A stretch of 64,000 nt of DNA, taken from NCBI GenBank assembly GCA_010015655.1, contig ML976678.1, forward strand, positions 653,041 through 717,040, written 5' to 3'. The position numbers and the translations under genes are program-made. Shown piece by piece: positions 11,501-24,300 of the stretch. Position 1 is the stretch's first letter; every line of letters begins with the position of its first letter. The notes under the pieces were generated by a model. It did not search any database. It worked only from the letters and a program-made list of their open reading frames with translations, and was not told where the DNA came from. This DNA comes from Bimuria novae-zelandiae CBS 107.79. Lineage: Eukaryota > Ascomycota > Dothideomycetes > Pleosporales > Didymosphaeriaceae.

Positions 11501-13927
11501 GCTTTTCTCTTTTACTATACCCCCTAAGCGTTCTACTCTACTATTTTAGGCTTAAGTATTAGGTGTAAAAGGCTTAACGCGTATACCCTTTTTTTTTTAT
11601 CTATTTTCTAGTTTTTAGCTTAACTAAGAATATCTTATTATTAGTTTTAATAACTTTAATTTTAATGTAGTATTAGTTCTTTATAAATAAGGCAAACGTG
11701 TTAAAGGTTCTAATAATAGATTAGGCTAGTTAGTCATTAGTAAAGTAAAAATCCTATATAAATCCTAAGGCTTAGTTAGTAATTAATATTTAGCTTTTTT
11801 TATTTATAACACTTTCCTTTTTATAATTATAGAAGTTAATAGCAACGCGCTTTCTAATACCTTTAATAATAATTTAGGGCGTCTAACTTATTAGTCTCTT
11901 AGACTTTAAAACTCTACAGGCGTTACACTTTACTATAGGTATACTAACGATCTTTACCCCCTTAGAGTGCTATACTAGATATTTAAGGATTGCAGGACCT
12001 GGGTGCCCTAGTTATTTATGCCAGGTTAAAGCTTTAGCTCGTATTCTAGGGCGAGGTCAACGTGCTGTGGCTATCGCGAAGCTTCTACGTACGCCTACCT
12101 CGTCGTTATCCTCTAGCACCCATTGGCTATGCTTTTCCTATAGCACCGCGACTACGCTATTGTCGAGTCGACGTAAGAGCGTTAGGTCTGCCTTGGTATC
12201 CCACTACATGCCTTGTTGTCGTAGGAGTCTGAATAAGACGAGGTTATAGAGTAAGTCGGGACAATAGGCTATATCTTATAGGTAGAGGTGCCCTGTAGAG
12301 CTACCCTAATTTACTATTAGATTAACTGTGCCGTATGCTCTAATTTATACTTTTATATTACTTACTAATAAGAAATCTCCTTGCGTAGCTAGGCGTATGT
12401 AGGTAAACCTTTTAATATTATTGCTAACATGCACTATTATGCCTAAGTTAAGTATATATAATTATTATAGCGGGTATTATAATTATTCCGCTATAGATAA
12501 TACGCTTATAATTATTAAATTAATTACGCCTATTTCTTAGCTATTAAGTTAGCTATCTAATTTAATTTTAGTAACTAGAGTATTTAAGTGCGATTTTTTA
12601 ATAGTAAGAGTATAAAAGCGTAATCACTTTACTTCTCTAATTTTTTCTTGTAGCTTAGAGCTATTCTTAATTTAATACTAAGCTATTACTTTAAGGCTCT
12701 TTTAGAGCTTCTAGTTTAGTAGAGCTCTCTCTAGTATTACGTACTAGCATTTGCTAAACGCGTAACGTTAGTTATATACTTTATATATTTTAGTAGTCTA
12801 TTTAATTATATTATTATTGCAGGGAGCTCTAGATTACTTACCTTTAGCTCTACCTCTACTACGCGCTAATTTATAGTTAGACGTAGTATTATTATCCGCG
12901 CCCTTATTATTAAGGGTTAGTCTACTTACTATAAAGGTAGCTATTATAAACTTATTCTTAAGAGGGTGTTTTAGCGTGTAGTATTTATAATAACGCTTTA
13001 GCATCTCCTTTACGTTAATAGCTAGATCCTTTAGGCCGTTTGCTAGAAACGTCGTGGTCTAGTTACTAGTTAATTTATTAGTAGCTTTTATAAAGTCCTC
13101 CTTAACATAGTAATTATTAAGATATTTAAGCACTCCTAGGGCCTTACCTTCTATTACTACCTAATTAAACTTTTGTAGCTAGACATCCTAATAGGTAATT
13201 AACCTTATAAGTTTAAAGGTAGTAATATATCGCTCTTTTCCTCTAATTATCTTATTTTCTTCGTTAACGCCTACTATAGCAGCTAGATTAATAAGCTAAG
13301 TCCTTAGTAAAGCCTTAGGCTTATAGTAGTTATATAATAGGTGTGCTTAGACTATATCTTATATATATTTATTAACCTAAGCTAGCTAATTACTTTTAAT
13401 CTAATATTCCTGCTTCTTAACTTTATAGTTCTTAAAAAGAGTTTTATAGAAGTTAAGGTCTATAGCGTAGGTCGTCCTAGTAGCTAATACTAAATTAGTT
13501 AGGTACGTTAGCGTATACGGCGGTGGTCTCGCTTTATTACTATATTAGTTCTAATAGTTTATTATATATTAATTAATAGCTACTTATAAGGCCTAGTAGT
13601 TTGCTACTAGAGGCATCTCTAAGATAATTAGTTTAATAAGTAGCTATACTGCTTATTTTAGGTTAATTACTAGCTATACTTCTAGTGCGACGCAGTGTCT
13701 TTTAAGTTATTATAACTATTTTATATAATTAGTGCTATTTATAAGGATTACGGTTAAATCGCGATGCATTAGTGTCGCTATTTCGCTAATTCTTAATTAG
13801 TTTTTAATAGTTTTATATAATATAGCCAAATTTATAGCTAATTTACGTTACTAGCGTTAATTTAGTCCCCTTTAATTATCTTTTAACTAATTTAGGTGCT
13901 CGAGGCAGGGGTAATAAAACTCTTAAT

Positions 13928-14188
13928 TATTAGATTTAATAAGTATTTTGTTTACTTAATAAAGTTGCACATGTCTAAGATAGAAGATGTGTGTATTATC
14001 TATAGCTCTATGTGCCGCCTACAGCTAATGGGTAATTGGCTAGGCTCTCTGTTTAGTAAGCTTTTTCAGCCACCTTACCTAGCTGTCTGATAGGTATTTG
14101 GTCAACTATCTACTGTCACCTATATCGGCCTCCGACTGATCATCAGTCTGATCGTCAGTCCAGGTCCAGGAGGCCTGCTAATCTGACA
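13928..14188 (-). repeat. Copia-2 LTR (right)
   Basis: 261 bp; it matches the left LTR but has an extra 12 bp from a short internal duplication around the CTGATCATCAGTCTGATCGT segment at about 14135-14158. Its 3' half keeps many C and G bases that the left LTR has lost. Confidence 0.88.
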
Positions 14189-14482
14189 CCTGTACTTCTA
14201 AAGGATAGCCTTAAGGTTACGGGCCTATATACTAGTAGCCTTAAAGGACTTTAGAATATTTATATTTTTAAAAGAGAATACTTAAGCTTTTTAAAATAAT
14301 AAGAAAAAGTTTTCTTTCTTTACTAAAAGTAGCCTTTAGGCCTTATAGAGATAGGTAGTAAGGGCTTTTAATTAGGTAGATAAGATAGGCTTAAAAGTAC
14401 TATATTAAAGGGCTATTATTGAATGGGCTCTTTTAGCTAGCTACTTATAGGATAAGCACTTAAGTAGTAAGAGTAAGAGTAG

Positions 14483-14665
14483 TGTACGGTGTGCACAGCG
14501 TACGGATGGTAGGGGTGGGCAATAACATCTGGTTCTTGCTTGTCTTGTTCGTCGTACGGACGAAAAGGAGAATATGTACATGTTCGCGCACGGCTGTTCG
14601 CGCACGTGCACGCGCATCCTTCTCGCGCGATAACTAGTATTCCGACCGTAACGCTGCTGGGTACG
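14483..14665. mobile_element. Short GC-rich, un-RIPped insertion inside pogo-A (MITE candidate)
   Basis: A patch of about 180 bp is rich in CG-containing words (TCGTCGTACGGACG, TTCGCGCACG) inside AT-saturated pogo-A. It separates the transposase segment LPPYLTYT from its expected continuation, so it is an insertion. The flanks GTAGTGTA (about 14482) and ATAGTATA (about 14673) differ only by two G/A transitions and may be an 8-bp duplication. No convincing inverted repeats were found, so the class is uncertain. Confidence 0.4.
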
Positions 14666-14689
14666 GACAGCTATAGTATATACGTTAAA

Positions 14690-15560
14690 TAAGGAGGTAA
14701 AATTATAAAAAGAATTTAATTATAGTTATAGTAGTTAATAAACTCTCTTATTAAGTAGGACCTATAGCTATCTATAATTAGTAGTTAGTAGGATTAACAA
14801 GCTTTTACTTTATATACTAATTAAAGACTTACTTAAGCTACGTAAGGCCTATATTGTTATTACTTTATTTATTAAGAAATATAGTAATAAATATCTTATA
14901 CTTCCTAGCCTTAATATCCTCTACTTTAGCTAATTAGAGAGCGTTATTAGTAGCTATAAATAGTAGTCTTAGTAGTAACGTAGTTCTGTTAGCGCAGACG
15001 TAAGCTAAGATAGTTATTTACTTTTTATTACTATCTTAGAGGACTAATTTTACTTCCCTATAGTCTTATATAGCTTTGCTAAAGATCCTTTTGCTTCTTC
15101 TAATTACTCTTATAAGGAAGCCCTTCTTATCTATATTGTATATATACCAAGGCTCTATATTATACTCCTCTATTTTCTCTAGTAGAAGTTAAAAGAATTA
15201 CTTATATTTAACCCCTAAATTAGCTTAGTGGCGTGCGCGATCTATTCTAGTAACTTAATAAAAACAATTTTAATATTATAATAATTAATAAATTAGGTAA
15301 CTTAGCTTCTCCCCACTAGTTATTTGCCGTTAGTTTTTATAATTAATAAAGCAAAACTCTGCGGCATCTCCCTTATAGGTAGTAGATAATAGGCTATAAG
15401 CTTTTTTATATAGTTTATAAGGTCTATTTCTTATTAAGGGGTAAGCTTTTACTGTTATCGTTATTACTCTTTTATTAGCGCGTTTTTGCCCTACTGTATC
15501 CTCCTTAACGTAGTGTCTAGTATATTATATTTTTTTGCTATTTTTTAATACGAGAATTCT
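14690..15560 (-). pseudogene. pogo-A transposase, DDE core remnant
   Basis: Minus-strand translation gives IEPWYIYNIDKKGFLIRVIRR (from NMDEKGF, the first catalytic block) followed, with stops, by a block close to IIDSYRSYLIREFINYYN and ILFIILPPYLTYT, the second Asp region and the family's PPH-like motif. Asp/Glu to Asn/Lys changes and stops match G-to-A mutation. It continues beyond the GC-rich patch and Copia-2 to the coiled-coil C-terminus near 7790-8000. Confidence 0.75.
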
Positions 15561-15700
15561 TCTCCTAGTCTGTGTAATTGAATTTCGTTAATTGCCTTGT
15601 TAATTGGGTCCATATTGGTTGAGTTATGGGTGGGTGAAGATTGGGTGAAAAATGCGGGGGTGCGCCATTTGCCGAACCGCGCCAAGTGCTGAACCAGCAT

Positions 15701-17993
15701 CAGGGTGTCCAAAAATAAAATTATCGTTTCGTAAACAATAAATTATTGTATTTTACAATAATTTTATCCTAAATAATCTATAATATTATTAGATTTTTCG
15801 CTTACTGCGCACCCACAGACCACCTTTCCTTATTAAAATTTAATATCTTTATACTTATGGCTGCTAAAGAAGGTTCTATATTCTCTCTTAATTTATTTAA
15901 GTCGCTTAAAATTTTAAGTACTTAAACAAGTCGCAAAAATACGTTAAGTATCTATTAATATTATCGGACGCCATTAAACGGAGAGCCTTTACAAAATAGC
16001 TAAAACTAGAAGCTATACTATTACTTTTATTACAAGTATATCGCCTTATTAACTACAAATCTTTAATATCATCTTCAGGCGAAACATTAGTTTAAGTCTA
16101 ATAAGGCTATTCTTTATATAAAAGTAACTATAACAAGTTAACTTCTAGAGCTTTAGAAGTAAGTATTAATTAATAATTAGTTAGACAAATTAAGCTTACT
16201 TATTTTTAAGAGCATATTTAGCAAGAAAGTTCTTAATTAGGCTCTTATTAATCTTATTATCGTACAAAACCTACTATTTCGAATTATGAATGTACCAGAA
16301 TTTCATGCTTTCTGCCAGGCATTCAATCCATAATTAGTAAACTATATTACTACCAGTTATTTAACTGTTAGTAAATTAATTTAAAACTCATTCCACCTAC
16401 AAAAGGATATCGTACGAAAAAATCTTTAATTAGCTCTTATAGACATTTATCTCTCTATTAATATTTAAATATTTCCGAATAATTATCTCTTCCTGGCAAC
16501 GTGTGCTTATTTTATTAATATTTAAAATGAATAAATAAAAGCACTTCTAGCTTTGCGTACAATTACAAATTATAGTAGTAAAGAATAGTAGAACTCTCTT
16601 CTTCCTATTCTTTAAGACTATAGTATTATATAAAAGTTAGGAGCAATTATTGCTGATAATTCTATAATAAATAATACACTTTATTATATAATATCTTAAT
16701 ATCTTTTAGATAATAAGAGCATTTCTTAGAGTCCTTTATATTAACGGATTCGTTGCTAAGGATATATAATAAATCTTATTATTTAGGCCTTTCTTTTTAG
16801 TAAGGCTTAGTTCGAAAAGATTAAATTATACAATAAAGAAAACACTCTTAAGAATAAATTAAATAAGCAAGCTTAAAGAGCAAGAGAAGATACCTTTTAA
16901 ATAATAAGTATTTTTTGAAAGTTTTATAATATTATTATTTACTCCTACTCTTCTATAAATTATATAAAAGAATTTATTTCTCTAGCACAATAACAAATCC
17001 CTTTTAATAACTTTACATAATAGAATAATTAGTATTAAATGTTAAGCACTACGCTTAACAAAGAATTAATTATTAATAAGTACGTTAAAGCTAATTTTAA
17101 CACGCTTAAAAAGGATTATCTTTCGCTATACGACTAGACTATTCTCTTTACGATAAGCTCCTTCTTATAACTATTTAATTAAGCAACTCTAGAGACTTAG
17201 GGTAATTATATTACACTTAATTAGATGCTCTTTATAATAGATGTCCTTAGGAAATATATAGAGAAGTCTTTAATTTATTATCGTACGAATAAAGACTTAG
17301 TGTATTAAATTTAATAAGTAGTTTAGAAGTTTAACAAGTATTATCGTAAAACTAATAGTTCTCTCTTCTACACTATAGCGCTTATTCTTCATCCGAATCG
17401 TCGTACGAAATATGCGAAAATGTAGTAGAAGAGAGACTATTAGAAGGCTATGCTTCCTAAAATTAAAGAGCTTTAGATAAAGTATCAAGATTTAGGGCTA
17501 CTACTAATAATAGTATTATATAAAACACTAGATATCGCGCCTCTAAAGAAACTTAATAAGTTTAATTAAATTATTAACAAGTTTAATTAACGTATTACTC
17601 GGCCAGCAAGTTAGGATGAATATAAAGACTATTATACTAAGGCCCTATACGAAGTTTAAAATTTGCCTTTATAATAGTAGTGTAAAAGCGCACAAAGGAA
17701 ACGCTAGCTATAGCTTTTAATATTTACTATTAACATTTTTTTAATTCCGGCTATGAGCGACGAGCTAGAAAGAGTGTTTTTAGGAGGCTATTATACGATT
17801 TTATAGGAGAGAATGCGACTTGGTGTATTAAGTATTAAATATACTAAGTGTATGAAAAGCTGGCATCGAAGTGGAATTCTAATAGAGGAAAAGTAAAAAT
17901 ACGATAATATAATAATAAACGATGAATAATATAAAATATAATTAAAAAATCAATAATCGTATCGTTTCTATCGTATTATCGTTGGCCACCCTG
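15701..17993 (+). mobile_element. hAT-2 DNA transposon inserted in the right TIR of pogo-A
   Basis: The ends are CAGGGTGTCCA (15701) and its inverted counterpart TGGCCACCCTG (17993). A perfect 8-bp duplication ACCAGCAT flanks the element (15693-15700 and 17994-18001), the hAT signature. Element length is 2293 bp. The degenerate plus-strand transposase keeps a recognisable dimerisation segment near 17740 (FLIPAMSDELERVF). Subterminal ATCGTTTCG / TATCGTATTATCG motifs are seen at both ends. The body is AT-rich with many stops, so it is dead. Confidence 0.92.
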
Positions 17994-18011
17994 ACCAGCA
18001 TGTTATCGGTG

Positions 18012-18043
18012 GTTTCGTAAATTCCCGCTCACCATGTGACCTG
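18012..18043 (+). repeat. Element X left TIR core
   Basis: 32 bp identical to the reverse complement of 33891-33922. Similarity continues with mismatches to about 18095 (shared CGTCATTTGA segment). Confidence 0.9.
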
Positions 18044-18129
18044 GGCACTTGTTAGGTAATCGCTTCTTGTGCGTCATTTGACCCCACCTATTTTTCTATA
18101 TAATTAGGTACTATATATAAATATATTTT

Positions 18130-18960
18130 CAAAATAATATCCTGCTGTTATTATTAAGGGTTATTATAATACTAGCTAAAAGTCGTAAACGTAAAAGTAC
18201 TTAAGTATTTAAGGGGGTAAGAATTTACCTTAGGTAATATAGATAGCTAAAAAGTCGCGTATAATAAAATTACCTTATAAAAAGACTTTTAAAAAAGTAA
18301 AGGCTAGGGTACCTTTATAAGAAATAGTAAATAAAGCTAATTATATAATTACTTCTAAGGTAGCTAAGACAGAGCAACTTAAGGATAAAAACGTTAAAAA
18401 GTAAAAGATATATTTAAAGAATAGCTTATTATTAGCCTAACTAGGTCTTTTTATATAATAATTAGATAAGGAGATTATTAAAGTAGTTAATAAAATTTAT
18501 ATAAGGTGTTACTATAGAGCGTACTATAATAATAAGATAGTCAACGGCGTAGAGCATAGTAACTATAAGTAACTACTTAGTAGCCTAATGGCAGGCGAGG
18601 TATAGAGATAGGCTAATAGCGTTATTATAAATATATGTACTTAAGAGAAAGTCTTTATTAAGAGCCTTACTATTATTATATATTTAAGTTAAACTTTAGT
18701 AAAGGATTATATAACAAACGCTTTTAAATGCGAGGAGAGTTATTTATGTTTTATTAATATAAAAACTAATATAAAAAAGTTACTATAATTAGCGCCCCTA
18801 GGGACTACTATATATATATATTTTAACTTAGTACTACTACTAAAGTTATCTTAGGTGCTTATTTTAAGTTAGTTACGTGTAGGTAGCCCGCAAGACTCTT
18901 AAGTATAACTTACTATTACTAATTACTAACTCGCTAAGCTACTAGACGTTATAGTAATTA
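18130..18960 (+). pseudogene. Element X degenerate reading frame, first half
   Basis: An AT-rich stretch where, if TAA/TAG are read as former CAA/CAG, one plus-strand frame stays open. A segment near 18500 (IRCYYRAYYNNKIVNGVEHSNY) looks like a Cys-rich motif in which some Cys codons became Tyr, perhaps a former zinc finger. No family could be assigned. It is followed by a normal-GC patch (about 18975-19200) and then by Copia-1. Confidence 0.35.
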
Positions 18961-19204
18961 ACTAGATAGGTAATAGGCTAGCTATCCAAATACGGGATGC
19001 GTGGAGGTGCCAGGACACCATGTGCTCGAAATACGCCCATGTGTGCTACTTTTAGCGTATTGAATCGTTGGTGGTGCGATTCTCCGATCATATGCCCGTC
19101 GAGGGCAATATAGTCGCCATATGGGCCCGCGAGGTGTCGCTGCAAAGGTGTATAGTTGCAGCGCCGTTAGACAACGTTTAATTAATAATAGCGAGGTCTC
19201 ATGA

Positions 19205-19398
19205 TATCACGGTTTATGGTTCTTACCTTTCAAGATAGTTGCTCCTACCATAGGTCGATTGCAACTCACCTGCTACTTGTCTAGGACTAGCGTTATTTGT
19301 GCCCGCGCACCTATACCTTCTGTAGCTCCTAGATAGGATAACCTTAGTTTAATTCTTTAATTTTCTACTGCGTACTATCCGCTCTGCTTACCGCGATA
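19205..19398 (+). repeat. Copia-1 5' LTR
   Basis: 194 bp, matches 31602-31795; differences are mostly C/T and G/A. Confidence 0.9.
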
Positions 19399-20921
19399 GT
19401 TATAAGCCTAGCTACACCCTAAGATTGTTCTTACCTATTATTATATTATTACTCTACTATAAGTCGCATAACACTTTACTACGTTTACTTATAACGCATT
19501 TATTTACCGCGTTCTCTACAACGCACATACTAGGATCTCTACCTAATCTATTAATACTATTAACTATAGCCTCTATAATAGCTACTAAGTCTAACCTTGC
19601 TATAACGCGTGTTACTATTATTCTAAATATACTAAATAATTAGTTTACTTAATTATTTATTTACTAAGATGTCGTTAATTAACATAGCCTTTAGTAATAT
19701 ATTAATTTTAACGTAGTAAAGGAGAATCTCCTTGAGCTATAAAAATTTATTAAGCCTTAACTTACTAATTATAAGCTTAAAGCTACTAGGCTCTCTTACT
19801 TATTTACTAATAATTAAGAATTCTATTAATAAGAATATAATTAATAGGAACGCCGCTATTCTAAGTATTATACTTAAATAAAAGCTATAGCTAACCTAAA
19901 TATAAATATTAGTAAGATAATTACTACACGTTATATATACTTAATTAAGGATTATAATATCTTATATAATAAACTACTTACCTTTAAGAAGTTCCTTTAT
20001 CCTATAGACGCAATACGCTATTATAAGCTAGCTAATAAATATAATATCCTTAAAACTACGCTATGTGCTGCAAAGAAGATTAAGTAATAATTATTAAACT
20101 AAGTATATATTATAGCTTAAGGTAAGGCTATTAGCTTACCTAAAATAAATAATTAACTATAGGAGGACAGTTTTATTACCTATAAAATAATTAATTAAGA
20201 ATACACTACGTCCTGCTTATAAGAGATCTTTAAGCATAAAGCGCAAGGAACTACTAATAAAATATTATTTTTAGAGACTTACGTTGCTAAGATAACTACA
20301 TATCTACGCTATACTAAGCCACACTTAACAGGTCTAGCGGTATCTACTGCTAAGCTTACGATCACGACTCTAGCCTCACAGCCTATAAAGGGTAATCGTG
20401 GGAGCAGTCCTAACCAAGCTAAACTAGTTAGTAACTATGTATGTAGAAAGAAGCACTAGTATGCTAATTATTTTATCCTTAACCTACGATACCTACGACG
20501 TCCAAAGGACTATTAGCCTATTACTAAGATAACTTATAAAGTTAAAGAAGCTTAAAAGGACCCTAAAATTAATATACGTATTAAGACTACTATCGTAAAA
20601 TAAGTAGCCTAATAATCTTAGAGTAATAGATTATTATAAATTAATAATAGCTAGCCTCCTACTAAGGATAGTAGTATATTTATAGTAATTACTAGCCTAT
20701 TATATATAAGTCTTAATTAAGTTAATTCTCTCGAACCTAAATCTCTAGAAGAGCAATTAAATAACGACTTAAATATAATTATAATAGATACTAATACTAA
20801 GCCTAACAAAGAGCTTATAGTAATAGTTAAAGATAACACTAATAAGACTAAGCTCCTTAATAGATCATTAATTTAAGATTAAACACCTACGTTATTAATA
20901 TAGAGTTATAGCATGGCTAGA

Positions 20922-21394
20922 TGTTATGAGGCTCTCACACCTTGTTCCGATCCGGGTTAGGGCGGTAAGGTATCGTGGTGCTTTACGGATTATTTAGTAG
21001 TACAAGTTGATGCGACACTTAGCGCGGCTAGATAATCTAATCTTATAATAAATAAGATAACTATTAGTCTATATAGGAGAACGTACTCGCACAGAAGATA
21101 TATAAGTTAACTACGAAGAGAGAAACAATATAAGAGAACTATTACACTATATACCAGTCTACTTCTTCCTTATAGTCCCGCCAAGACGTCTTTTTCTAAG
21201 GTAGTCCGTGGGACTTCCTATAGTCCCGTACTTTATGCAGGACTTCTCGCTTATGTAGGACTTTATTACGTAACTACTAACCTAAGCTGCCCCGCGCCCT
21301 GTTAGGTCCCGTTAACTCTACTACTTTATTAATAATTACTCTCTTAGCGTAATTATCTAGCTTCTTTATCCTTATAGGGTTCGTGGTCGTAACA
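20922..21394 (-). repeat. Gypsy-1 LTR (left, 3' LTR)
   Basis: 473 bp, same length as the right LTR; highly similar with scattered transitions. Confidence 0.92.
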
Positions 21395-24300
21395 CTATCC
21401 CCCTCCTTAAAGTTATTATCTTAATACCTTGCTTTACTATACTATGCTGTTAGCGCGTTAGTACTAGTTATTATAAAGGTGCGCATCCTTACGTCCTAAG
21501 GTAAATTATAGCCTTCTCTTAATTTTCCTTGCCTTACTAACTATGCTAAAAGCCCCTTATTTGTCCCTTGCGACTCGTCGCGCTCGTGCGTAAAAGGTAA
21601 AAGCTTAGGGCCTAGAAATAGCGTCTAGTTATGAGCGTTGTTAGAAGAAGAAGTTATAGTATTTTGTTAACGCTGCCTCTAGGTAGTGTGCGGGCTGTCT
21701 CGCAGCCTATGCCGAGTGTAGTTTATAGATTCCCGAAAAGGATTAGGAGCGTGTTCAGAAGGAGAAGCGCGAAAAGCGTTTAGAATTGCTTATAGCTAAA
21801 GAGCGCTAGGCCCTTGCTGTAGAGGAGTCTACTCGCTTAGCTTTAGCGACCGCTTGTCTTCGGCGTGAGCTGGCGAAGGTGGAAGAGAAGGAGTACGCCT
21901 TTGCTTAGCACGATCTCCGTGTCGCTAATATAATCGAGGCTTTAGAAAAACAGGGGGATCTAAAGGGTACGGCTACTACTAATAGTTGCGAACTATTACC
22001 ACATGCACCTCTATAGACTAACTTAGGCTAGTTATAGGCTAATTTATTTATTCCTTTTAATCCTTTTGTATCTTTTAACTTTTCTAAGTTCCTTGCTAAT
22101 CTGGTCGCGGCGCCTCTAGATATTTCTTGTGGAACCTCTCTAGCGCTGTCTTGCAGTTCGTGAGGTTTTGTACTAGTTCCTACGTATTATGGTTCTCTAG
22201 CCATCCTTCCTACTTTACTAGATACTTGTACTGACGCCCGATTTCTTGTAGGTCCCTAATAGCTTCGACCTTGTACTCCTTATCTTTAAGTTTAAGCTAG
22301 GTTTCTAGTTCGGCGTCTAGTGGTGCTAGTTCTAATAATAACTTGTGGAAGACCGGGTGGATCCGTGTATCTATAGGTAGCTATAGTTTAAAACTAACCA
22401 GTCCCCTAACCTCTTAGATTTTAAATAGTCCCTTTTAAAGGTTATCTACTTTTTTGCTTAGCCTTATTATCTTAAGATTTTTTCGCGAGAGGAGGACTCT
22501 ATCCCCCTCTTTAAAGGTTAGTCTTATAATTTTTTTCTTATTTGCTTATCGCGCTATTTATTTATTACGTCGCGCGATGTTCTCGTGTAGTGTTTTATGT
22601 AGGTCTTACATAAGTTTAGCCTTGTTGGCTGCGTTCTTTGCAATACTCTAGATGTCTAATAGATCCCAGTAAGTCGTTAGCTCACATCCATGGTTGGCGT
22701 AATATGGCGAGTACCCCGTAGTCGCCGATCTTGCGCTATTGTATGCCAGCTAGGCCGTTGGCAATAGCTTAACCTAGTTGTCTTAAAGCTTATTTACATA
22801 CATCTAGAGATACTATTCCAACGTTTAGTTTATTCGCTTAGTTTGGCTATCTATTTTAGGGTGGAAGCTCGTCGTGAGCTTATACTTAATCCCTAATTTA
22901 GCTATAAACGTGGTCTAGTATAACGATGTGAATATCTTGGCCCTGTCTGTAATAAACTCGTTAGGTTGTCTAACCTGTAATATTAGTTCTCGTTCTACTA
23001 TATAGGCTAGTTCTTTTGCTAACATAGCTTCCCTAATTAGCACAAACCTCGACTCCTTAGTAAGTTAATAGATTATAACTAAGATTAAGTTGTAGGGATC
23101 CTTGTTCCCTAGTGCTAGTAATGCTAGTAGCTTCACGATAAAGTCCATAGTCACGCTTAACCATGGTCTTAGGGGCGGCTGTAGTGGTTGTAAGAGGCCA
23201 TAGGGCTTATGTCTCTTAGGCTTGTTCTTATAACAGGCTAAATAATTGCTTAAAACCTTCTGTACCGCCTGGCGTAGCCTAGGGATGGCATATTCGTTCG
23301 CGATTTAACGCGTCGTTTTGGCAATCCCTAGGTGTCCCTAATCCTTATCTTTATATAGTTTTTTAATTAGTAGCGGAGCCATCTGCTTGCTAATCTAAAT
23401 ATAGTTTTAATAGTCCCGTGCTATTAATTTTGTAGCTTAGTAAAGATTATACGCTTAGCAATCCTTATCCTTAAGCCTATCGTAATCCTATATCTCTTTT
23501 ATAGCTAGCCTATAATAGGTAAGATCCGCGCGCCGTGCTTCCAGTGCTAGCGCGAGTTATATCTTATTATAGTAAAGGGTTCCGTCCTTCGCGTAGGCTA
23601 GGATTATAATATAGTTACTTCTATTATCTTCTTCTATAAGATCTAAACGCCTGCTAAGTGCGTCTACTACGGCGTTTAAGTTGCTAGGTAAATGGGTAAT
23701 GCGGAAGTTAAATTCTGCTATCTATTCTAACTATCTAGCCTGTTATTAATTAAGCTTCTTTGTGGTTGTAAAGCGCGTAAGGTTAAGGTAATTTAAAAAG
23801 ACCTCTATCTAGTGCTTTACTCCTTTAAGCTGCGCTTCTTATTACTTAAAATAGTCGACGATTGCAAGTAACTCCTTGTCGTAAATCTTATAATTTAGTT
23901 CTACTCCTAAGAGCTTGCGTGCGTAATAGAAGACGGGTCTCTATTTGCCATCGTCGCACTCTTATAATAATACGGCCCCCAGCGCATAGTCCAATGCATC
24001 CGTGTAGATACAATGTCGCCACTCTAGGTCGTACATCTATAGTAGGGGTGCCGTTAGGAATAGGCGTTTAAGCTACTCGAAAGCCACTATTTCTACCTTT
24101 TGCAAAGGTTGCTATTTCCCTATCTTTATAAGTTCTGTTAACGGAGCGATCGTCTTTAAGTAGTTCCTAATAAATTTACGATAGAATTTAGTAAAGCCTA
24201 AAAAAGACTAGATATCTTTTACTAATTATAATAGTAGCTATTCTTCTATTATCGCGATCTTCTTTGGGTCCATCTTGACACCTTCTTGGGATATCACAAA

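Larger units (their letters stand above)
8327..14188 (-). mobile_element. Copia-2 LTR retrotransposon nested in pogo-A, heavily RIPped
   Basis: Direct terminal repeats lie at 8327-8575 and 13928-14188 (TGTCAGA...TCTGACA, partly converted to TATTAGA...TTTAACA). A perfect 5-bp duplication CCTGT flanks the element (8322-8326 and 14189-14193). A purine tract reads into the left LTR on the minus strand, so transcription is leftward. On the minus strand near 9700 the reverse transcriptase active site reads FYVNNII in place of YVDD, a G-to-A change at both Asp codons. An integrase/gag-pre-integrase region lies near 11200-11600. Stops are present throughout. Confidence 0.9.
4860..18003 (-). mobile_element. 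pogo-A: Tc1/pogo-type DNA transposon, RIP-degraded, carrying three nested insertions
   Basis: Terminal inverted repeats of about 45 bp match between the left end (ACATGTTGGTTTAGCACTTA) and the reverse complement of the right end (ACATGCTGGTTCAGCACTTG). Differences are C to T and G to A. TA duplications flank it at 4858-4859 and 18004-18005. The transposase is on the minus strand: DDE part at about 14200-15560 and a lysine/glutamate-rich C-terminal coiled coil at about 7790-8000 (EKARKKAETALAKLRQLQ). It is interrupted by pogo-B (5197-7781), Copia-2 (8327-14188), and hAT-2 (15701-17993), the last within its right TIR. With these removed it would be about 2.4 kb, normal for this superfamily. Confidence 0.85.
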
